A stretch of 64,000 nucleotides of DNA from Fomes fomentarius (Eukaryota; Basidiomycota; Agaricomycetes; Polyporales; Polyporaceae), in the NCBI GenBank assembly GCA_022606135.1, contig JABYQN010000004.1:1550001-1614000 (forward strand). The letters run 5' to 3'. The position numbers were made by a program, and so were the translations under genes. This document shows, piece after piece, positions 57,061 through 64,000 of this stretch. The notes under the pieces are model-generated. The model saw nothing but the letters and a program-made list of their open reading frames with translations. It did not search any database and was not told the origin of the DNA. Position 1 is the first letter of the stretch, and each line of letters begins with the position of its first letter.

Positions 57061-57364
57061 GGTAGTACAGTTCTATGGTAGCAGGTGAAGATGAGGGCGA
57101 GAGAACGCGGAGGTCGAGTGTAGCAGCGAGGTGATCCAACTTGAAACTCGCGGAGGAACTTTTGAGATGAGGGGAGCGAGATCTGGATCTGGACGATCGA
57201 CTCGCGAAGCGCCCAAGTTTTGGAGGTGTTCCTCACCGTCTTTGAGCTCGGTCACAGTCGTTCTACCCATATTTTCTTGTCTCTGCTCTCTGCTAGATCT
57301 TTTCTCGTCGACTGGCTTGAACCTGCTTACTTGCTGCTACGAAGAAATCTACCAAGGATTCGTG
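57061..57364. promoter_or_regulatory. divergent promoter region
   Basis: This 304-bp spacer lies between the starts of the zinc finger gene and DSS1. Open frames on both strands cross it but match nothing. Confidence 0.35.
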
Positions 57365-60316
57365 ATGAAACGCGTCGTTCAAGTAATACCGGATGTCTCG
57401 TCTGGCTTCCGTCACACATTCCGTCGATGCAAAAGCTCCTCCAGTCGGCCACCGGCGCGTCCAGGATTTGCCAGGAAGGGTCAAAGTGGCTATAGAGGAA
57501 ACCGCGTGCAAAAAGAAGATGAAGGAGTTGTCCCCGTCGCGCTGGAGTTGAGAAAGGTGCTTTCGCCTGAAGCATGTGGATGGCTTGAGGGAACGTCTTT
57601 CAAGACTAACGGCAAAGGCAAGAAACCCGCCTCCACCTCGGGCGAGTTTGCTCCCCGAGGGCCTGCCCCGCCGTCCCTGGAGAAGATTGCGTTCGACGCT
57701 CTGGGATCCTTACCCGACGACCCGATATTTCCTGATGCTGAGGACGTCGAAGTGGAGGATAGCCAGCGCATACCTGCAGGAACATTAATCGAGATTCGGC
57801 GGTGAGTTTTCTCTCCTGCATCGAGTGGAAGTTTTATTCACTCAATATAATATTCTATATCGTCCAGGTCGCAAGTGCCTGTTCGTGCCGTTGTGATGTT
57901 CACCATACTGCTCGGGCGGAGGTGGATGGTCCATTCTCTGACCAGCACTGGAGAAATGTGGGCCCACCACGAGCACGACGTCACCTACCAGATTCCTGAC
58001 TTCATCAGCAAGAAGCAGATGGAGCTGTGCGGAATGTTCAGCGAGGCCGACACGGAGAGCGAACTCGCTGCACGGGTGGAGGTCCTTCAGAAGCTACGCA
58101 CGTTCGAGAAGCGCCTCGAGCATGACTGCCATAACATCCCTCAGCTCGCCCGCGAGAGATCTTTCTACGACCTCGTCGCTCATCCGGACCCGGAGAAGTG
58201 GTCTTTCATCACCACGCGCGAGGCCGCAGAAAAGCTGTTCGGAAAAGACACTGTACTGTCGGACCGGGAGTTGTTCGCGGTTCAGTCGTATCTGTTTGAT
58301 AACGGTGATCTCTATGTCTCGGTATCGCGTCGGTTCCTTCAGAGGCAAGCTTTCTGGGTCCTCCCTCGCCAACAGATGGAGGATATCCGAACGGTTCACA
58401 GAATGGTGCTCCACAGGGACCCTGCGTTGGACGAGTTCATCCAGAAAGCCCGGGGCGTCGTCGTCGAAGCCAGACAGCGCGCTGACGAGTCGTGGAACGA
58501 GCCGCCGTGTCGGAAACCTCAAGGTCCGGCATGGACAGAGAAAGACATGGCCATCTTGCGCTTCCTCGTCGCTAGTCTGCAAAATCGTAGAGTCATCCAG
58601 TCAGACCCTTACCTGAACCCTGTTGCGCATATTCTGAAGGCACTTGATATGCACTCCTGCAACGATTACGACACTAGGGTTGTCCACACATTCCTCGTGG
58701 AGCTTGGGGTAGTCGCTCCTTGGGAGGAGTTGAACAGCCGGGAAGGGGTCCAGCAGGACCATATAATGACCATGGATCTGCGCCCTACTGTCTCCACCCC
58801 CATTTTACCTGAGCCACTTGGACCAGACGACCTATACTCGCATGACCTCGTTGAGTCATTTCGGCATGACTTTGGCAACATGCCAGTGTATGTCGTTGAT
58901 GACTGGGGTGCGGAAGAGCTTGACGATGGTGTCTCGATAGAACCCATCCCCTCAGATCCCGAACATACCTGGTTACACGTTCACATCGCCGACCCCACTG
59001 CACTCCTACCTCCGACACATCGTATTGCGCGACAGGCCCTTCAGCGGACTACAACCGCCTACTACGTCGATCGTACTATCCCGATGCTACCTGGTGACGC
59101 AGGGTTCCACAGGTACAGTCTGGGCAGCACGCCTGGGGAACCGGACCTTGTCATGACATTCAGTGCGAAGGTCAATTCTTCGGGTGACATAGTTGACTAC
59201 AAGATACGGCCGTCCATTGTCCGCAACGTCCGCACGATCAAATATGATGAGGCTGATGCGCTACTAGGCCACAAGCCCTACGAATCACGGTACCCCTTCG
59301 GCAACCCAGAGCAAGCGCCTACCCTTGCTCTCCCAACCGACCCCGCTACCACCGAAGATCTTCGGTCGCTAGAACATCTTACAGCTCAACTGGTCCAGCG
59401 TCGTTCTAAGGACGGTGCTATCCTCTTTGCTTTTCCTAAACCAGAGATGAGCATCGATCCTCGTCCACTTCCAAGGAACCTCCTCGGCGGTAATGAGCTA
59501 TCTGCATTCAGCGGTTTCCCGCAATTGCGGTACTCTGTGTCGGAACCGCTCGAGGTGGGCTCGCGCGGTATAATCGCCGAATGCATGAAGACCGCTGGGC
59601 AGGTCGCATCCCTTTTCTTCCGTGACCGAGGAATCCCCGCCCTGCGGCGTGCAGTCGGTCCGGTCCAGAGCGAGAAAATCAATGGAGTGGAGCAACTCCT
59701 CGCGTTACGCACGAAGACCGGCGTTGTCGACCCGTACGAGTCTCTCCGCGCACGCATCATCGCACCGCCCGGCAAGTACATAACCACACCCGGCCCGCAC
59801 TCCCTCCTAGGCATACTTGACGGCAAGGGCTACATGAAGGTCACTTCGCCGCTGCGGCGCTTCAACGACATGCTCGCGCACTGGCAGATCAAGCACGCGC
59901 TCCTCGCCGAGAAGGGGGAGCGTGTGTCGCCCATCCTGTTCGACGAGGACTGGCTCCGGCGCATGGCGGAGGATATATCATTGCGCGAGCTCGAGGAGAA
60001 GCGCACGGAGGATCGCCAGCAGCAGTTCTGGGCACACATGTTCCTGCTCCGGTGGTTGAACGATCCCGCGTACAGGCACAAGCAGCGGGAGCACGACCCG
60101 CTTCGGACGCTGAAGGGACGCCTCGTTGATGGCCCCATTCCATCGATTAGGACGAAGGGCTGGCAGTGTACAATGTACGTCCCCGAACTGGCGCTGAGTG
60201 GACATATCGCGGACTGGCCGAAGGATAGGCCTGTCACGTTGGGCGACGAGGGGGACGTTGCGATTGACAGGGTCTTGCTCGGAACGCACCCAATACTGAA
60301 ACTCAGATTGAAATAA
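57365..60316 (+). CDS. DSS1: mitochondrial exoribonuclease II (DSS1/MSU1, RNB domain)
   Basis: Two exons (57365-57801, 57868-60316) give 961 residues. In yeast Dss1 is the 3'-5' exoribonuclease of the mitochondrial degradosome with the Suv3 helicase. The N-terminus MKRVVQVIPDVSSGFRHTFR is basic and acid-poor, as in a mitochondrial presequence. The RNB domain shows YVVDDWGAEELDDGVSIEPI, HVHIADPTALL, YYVDRTIPMLPGD, GYMKVTSPLRRFNDMLAHWQ and PALRRA. The clustered acidic residues match the metal-binding centre. The C-terminus holds an S1-like beta region (VPELALSGHIADWP). Length fits the family. Confidence 0.92.
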
Positions 60317-60829
60317 GCTCTGTGGTGTACCTTACCTCGTAAACTATCCATAGACAGACCCTATCATCGTATACTCGCTCTACTCGCTCTACTCAATTGC
60401 ACTCGAAAGTAGCATAGCAAACCAGGCCATATTCGTAATCATCATCCTCTGCTCATGGTCGGTCGGAGTGTGAGGAAACCCTGGTTGATTCCTTGTCAAC
60501 GGTTAGAAATTCTCCGACATGATAGGGACGGCCCCGGGCGGCGAAAACCTTGATGCAGAGGTACCCGGCGACATGTGTCTATCCACAGTGCCTAGAGGGC
60601 GCAAGGACTCCCATATAGAGATCGATTCTTGGCCGGTGGTTCAGCCACGCTTACCATCCAATGCTACCGGTGCCGAAAGCTGGACCCACCGTGGCAGATG
60701 CAAACCACCTCCCATCTTTGAGCCGAACACGTTTTCCTGATTGCATCTTATTTAGAATAAGAACGCGATCGGTCTGGAGGAACTCACTTGAACCACATCA
60801 GCCCTCTCGCACTGCTACCGTGACAGTCA
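60317..60829. other. intergenic, 0.5 kb
   Basis: This is the downstream flank of DSS1. A direct triple repeat of ctcgctcta-like sequence occurs at about 60375-60393. No gene is supported. Confidence 0.4.
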
Positions 60830-61531
60830 ATGGCACGCCAACCGACCGCGTCGACGTCTACCCACCCCTTTAACCTTCGTAAGGGCGATAACCACACCCA
60901 CCCTCCAATTGCCTCGGAGACGATCGATATATACGCAAGATGGACAGGTTACGGAGAGCCGAAGCCGACGCCTGACGCACCTGTAGGCCGCATCCACGTC
61001 TACGAGCTTACCACACGACCACCAAAACCGCTGGAGATAGGCACCCATGTCAGAATAGCGGCGACGTCGCCCATCGTGTACCACGCGCCAGTGGACATTT
61101 ATTCCATAAAGCGCTCCGATACCTACGATCCACACATCGTCGGGCGAATAGTCGACTCGTCCGGCCTTGAGGGAGGAGCGACCTTGGTGGGAGTCAAGAA
61201 CGAGTGTCGGAAGAACGTCGTACAAAGGGCGGAGTTGATCGTTCCCAAACCGTTGGCAACATGGCCAGCCAGGGCCAGCGCGAAGAAACGGATGTGGACG
61301 ACCGAGGAAATCCTGCCTGTTGACGCGGAAGGTGCCATGGACGAGCGCATCGTGATTCCTGCCCCACCGGAGTGTGGTGCGCAAGCATGTACGCTTGAGA
61401 CTTACGACTATGGTGAAGCCGCGAGGGGGTTGGGGGAGTTCAGGCTAGTTGGGTCGATAGATGGAAGGACGCTGGCGGCAAGAAGGAGAAGGCTTGAACA
61501 GAGCGGAAATGGGAGGAATAAGCGGAAGTGA
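60830..61531 (+). CDS. hypothetical intronless protein, 233 residues
   Basis: This is an uninterrupted frame from ATG 60830 with normal codon-like composition. The predicted protein is basic at its C-terminus (RRRRLEQSGNGRNKRK) and contains PKPLEIGTHVRIAATSPIVY, HIVGRIVDSSGLEGGATLVG and ELIVPKPLATWPA. The spacing of hydrophobic strands suggests a beta-rich fold, but I recognise no family. No signal peptide or membrane segment is visible. The antisense frame (60827-61384) is open for 185 codons, so coding on this strand is likely but not proven. Confidence 0.5.
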   Translation: MARQPTASTSTHPFNLRKGDNHTHPPIASETIDIYARWTGYGEPKPTPDAPVGRIHVYELTTRPPKPLEIGTHVRIAATSPIVYHAPVDIYSIKRSDTYDPHIVGRIVDSSGLEGGATLVGVKNECRKNVVQRAELIVPKPLATWPARASAKKRMWTTEEILPVDAEGAMDERIVIPAPPECGAQACTLETYDYGEAARGLGEFRLVGSIDGRTLAARRRRLEQSGNGRNKRK

Positions 61532-61698
61532 TGGGAATGCAGCATATGTGCCTACCTCACAGAATCTGTTATTACAACGCTTACACTAGAATGCTCCACT
61601 AACATGTCGCGTACCAGGTCGTTGATACTGGCACGTGCACTACACGTAGCTAGCACACATAGATCTACCAGATGGAATCCATGCTATAAACAGCTTCT

Positions 61699-62520
61699 TC
61701 AGGACGCGGGCACAGGAGCCACCACCTTGTGACCCGTGATCGTCCCACTGGCACCTTGGATGTCGTTGATGCTTTCAAGCGGTTTGACCGTTCCCTGTCA
61801 TTACCAGAAGGGCAACACACATTAACTGAGTTGATACCATTGCACACAATCTGCGGGGGACGTACCACCGCTAGGGCCTGAGGCCGTCCAAGGTCCCATA
61901 AAGCGTAGTCGGTACTGAAACGAAACGAAATCACTATCAGTCGACCATAGGGTGGATGGCGGACGGTGCTCTACCGTTAGTGCGCCATTCGATGAGATCC
62001 AACGCCCTCATCTGGAGCTGAACTGGACCTATGATTTGAGATTGCAATGGGTGTGCTCAATCCCACACCTTAGAGAGAATAAGGGATACTCACTGTGGTG
62101 ACATTGACCACGTCCAATCGCACGGCGGCCTTGGTAACCGTAAAGGCTGTCGAGGTGATTCCACTATGCTACCCATACGTCGTCGACATATTCTACTGGT
62201 TAGATACAAAATCTATGACTATATCTACGGTGACCGGAGTCTCCACAGAGGCCGCCAGTGCCGTAGTAAGCTGACCAGGATCAAACACTTGGTCCACTCC
62301 AAGGGAGAGAGAGATTTCGCGGGCCTCGGGCTAGGTGTTGCATACGTAGAACTGTTGCGCCATAGCTCTTAGTGAGTTGTATGATACCGAAGATCGGGAC
62401 ATGCTGTGTGGTGCCTGGGGTGAGCTGTGTACATCTAACATAGGCACGGCGCGGGGAGAAGGCAATGGTGATGCGAGTTCTCAACTCGAGAGATTTTATT
62501 GATTGCGTCACAGTTCACTG
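61699..62520 (-). pseudogene. decayed zinc alcohol dehydrogenase relic
   Basis: Read on the minus strand, fragments match the alcohol dehydrogenase at 49755-51276 in order: LTPGTTQHVPIFG (for LRPGTSKRVLIYG, Rossmann glycines deleted), KSYGATV, then after a one-base shift YVCNT-stop-PEAR, SLSLGVDQVFDPGQLTTAL, PVTVDIVIDFVSNQ, RALDLIEWRTNG, TDYALWDLGRPQALAV and GTVKPLESINDIQGASGTIT GHKVV. It stops at TGA 61699-61701. A stop, a frameshift and a missing Rossmann segment mark it as dead. Intron positions before LTPGT and after DFVSNQ correspond to those of the intact gene. The 5' third has not been found beyond about 62520. Confidence 0.75.
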
Positions 62521-62650
62521 AATACCTGCTGGTGTGGTTGATATCTGGTTAGTGAAAGAGGGGGGAGATCCAAGGTACAGGGTTACTATGTACTTCACTC
62601 GGAACTTGAAGCAGGCTTATCACAGCCAAAATCACATGGCATCTTGCAGC

Positions 62651-62686
62651 TACCGTACCACATCTTTTAGAAGATGTGGTACCGTA
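62651..62686. repeat. imperfect palindrome / hairpin abutting the MITE
   Basis: Arms of about 16 bases (taccgtaccacatctt and aagatgtggtaccgta) pair around a four-base loop with two mismatches. It ends exactly where the inverted-repeat element begins. Confidence 0.8.
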
Positions 62687-63060
62687 CACGGCGGGCAGAG
62701 GCAAATGTAACGGCACGTAATAGGCGTGCGACATCTTTGCTCTGTCTTACTTGTCACAAAGACTGTCACAGACTTGCACGACCATGTCACAGCTTGCCTT
62801 TTACCTTAAGCTTAAGGCTGTCGCGTGCATGACTCGGAACAGGCGTGTGACAGAGGTGACCTTGAAGGAACAGTCCTGTGACAGGCACGTTATAGGTGGG
62901 CTGTGACTAGAATGTAACAGGACTGTGACTAAGCTGTTACAAGACTGTTACTAAACTGTTACAATGTTACTACGCTGTTACAAGGATGAACGACTTTGAA
63001 GTAAGACAAATATGTCGCACGCCTATTACGTGCCGTAACATTTGCCTCTACCCGCCGTGT
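62686..63060. mobile_element. MITE-like element with about 60-bp terminal inverted repeats
   Basis: The left end (62686-62750) begins acacggcgggcagaggcaaa; the right end (63001-63060), read in reverse complement, begins acacggcgggtagaggcaaa. Over 60 bases they differ at three positions and one 5-nt gap (ctctg). The 375-bp element codes no protein. Its interior carries many copies of a CTGTKAC motif in both orientations (for example 62763, 62784, 62848, 62876, 62901, 62922, 62934, 62945, 62956, 62974), as seen in subterminal transposase-binding repeats. Possible 3-bp target duplication CGT flanks it (62683-62685 and 63061-63063). The superfamily cannot be assigned with confidence. Confidence 0.8.
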
Positions 63061-63360
63061 CGTCTAGGTCTGTTCAGAACCTCGGCGAATGCATGCTCCC
63101 GCCTGAGGTGTGAATGTAAGAACGGAGGCGGCGGCCTGAAACTTGATTGGGACAAAAACGTTGGCGCCGGCTTGCGAGCATGGCACGATCGTTGCATATG
63201 ATGGCGTCACGTGATGGGGGTATTGTGAATGGCCCGACTGCTGCTCAGTGCTCTTCTCCAAAAACCAAAAGCTGGCCTGACGTCCCCGCGCTCGTCACCG
63301 GCCTGCATATAAACTCGCTCGTCGCCTGTCTCGTTCCCTGCTTCTCTCTACTCGACGACC
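63061..63360. promoter_or_regulatory. promoter of the cystathionine beta-lyase gene
   Basis: TATAAA at 63308-63313 lies 48 bp before the ATG. A pyrimidine-rich stretch (ttccctgcttctctcta) follows. The MITE ends 300 bp upstream of the start codon and could influence this promoter. Confidence 0.5.
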
Positions 63361-64000
63361 ATGGCGTCGACCAGCTCCCTCAAGAAGGCGCCCGCCCATG
63401 ATCTCCCCACTCCGGAACCAGACTCCCCTTCTCTGACTCGATCCAGGCAGCCCTACCGTTTCTCCACACTGTGTGCGACCGTAGACTCTCCGGATGCCGA
63501 CCACAAGGACCAGCATGGCAGCTCCAGTGTACCGATTTACCAGACCGCGACGTTCAAGGGCGTCGGAAATCACTACGATTACACCCGGAGCGGTAACCCA
63601 ACCCGATCCCACCTAGGTAAGCCATTATCCTCCGACTGAGGAAGTGCTTGGGAAACCAGTGGCGACGTACATGTTGCTATATCTTCCTAAAGCGCTGGTT
63701 GTTCGGGAGGTTCGGAAGGGAACCCCACCCTCGCCGGACGCAATCATTTTCTCCCAAATACTTGAGGTTGGGTATTCACCGAATTTTGACACTTTCTTCC
63801 AGAGCATCACATCGCAAAGATTTCCTCCGCAAGTCATGCATTCGCGGTGTCGAGCGGCATGGCCGCGCTTGACGTGATCACGCGCCTCCTGAAGCCAGGT
63901 TGCGAGGTCATCTCGGGAGATGACCTTTACGGCGGCACGAACCGTCTGCTCACCTACCTACGCGTACACATGGGTGTGACGGTACACCATGTTGATACGA
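63361..64000 (+). CDS. cystathionine beta-lyase (Cys/Met metabolism PLP enzyme), 5' part
   Basis: Exons are 63361-63616 and 63803 onward, running off the window. The N-terminal 151 residues include RFSTLCATVDSPDADHKDQH, SVPIYQTATFKG, YDYTRSGNPTRSHLEHHIAK and HAFAVSSGMAALDVITRLLK, then PGCEVISGDDLYGGTNRLL. YTRSGNPT and SSGMAA are typical of the cystathionine lyase/synthase family; the DDLYGG context and VDSPD suit fungal cystathionine beta-lyase (Str3/MetC type), which makes homocysteine from cystathionine. The PLP lysine lies beyond the window, so gamma-lyase/synthase relatives cannot be fully excluded. Confidence 0.85.

Overview
The window looks like nuclear DNA of a basidiomycete fungus, most likely an agaricomycete and possibly a polypore. 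Genes are dense and lie on both strands. Most are split by many short introns, usually 45-75 nt, with GTRNGT donors. Several families point the same way: a large G-alpha with a long insert after the P-loop, a DUF6533 membrane protein, fast-evolving F-box/LRR-type proteins and basidiomycete PP2C-like proteins. The order or species cannot be fixed from sequence alone. Exon models were built by hand from splice signals, reading phase and family conservation.

Layout. 1-9.7 kb: 3' end of ASA1, an intron-bearing tRNA-His, an arrestin-like gene, a 2.4 kb gene-poor stretch, the spliceosomal-type cyclophilin CYP10, and an atypical G-alpha subunit. 9.7-14.5 kb: RTT106 histone chaperone, capping protein beta (CAP2) and tRNA acetylation factor TAN1, all on the minus strand. 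14.7-18.3 kb: a tandem pair of PP2C-like genes. 18.6-25.3 kb: an F-box gene, an HD-domain phosphohydrolase and a KE4-type ZIP zinc transporter with a 5-nt microexon. 26.5-32.9 kb: a Nudix DIPP-type hydrolase, a secreted histidine acid phosphatase, an alpha/beta hydrolase and a tRNA-Gly. 33.5-42.9 kb: a broken F-box gene, a bHLH factor, RFC5 clamp-loader subunit and trehalose-6-phosphate synthase TPS1. 45-51.3 kb: a DUF6533 membrane protein, the Rsp5-adaptor-like BSD2 and a zinc alcohol dehydrogenase. 51.6-61.5 kb: a C3HC zinc-finger protein, the NAK-type kinase ENV7, a C2H2-type acidic/basic protein, the mitochondrial exoribonuclease DSS1 and an unknown ORF. 61.7-64 kb: a decayed alcohol dehydrogenase relic, a MITE-like element with about 60-bp inverted repeats, and the start of a cystathionine beta-lyase gene.

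The genes are mostly housekeeping and do not form one pathway. No biosynthetic cluster or novel multigene system was found. The points most worth checking are these: the G-alpha lacks the catalytic switch-II Gln; the ZIP gene needs a 5-nt exon; the alcohol dehydrogenase has lost most of its structural-zinc cysteines and has a dead relative 10 kb away; a small inverted-repeat element sits beside that relic; and single-base frame breaks, mostly at G/C runs, recur in otherwise intact genes, which suggests consensus errors in this assembly.
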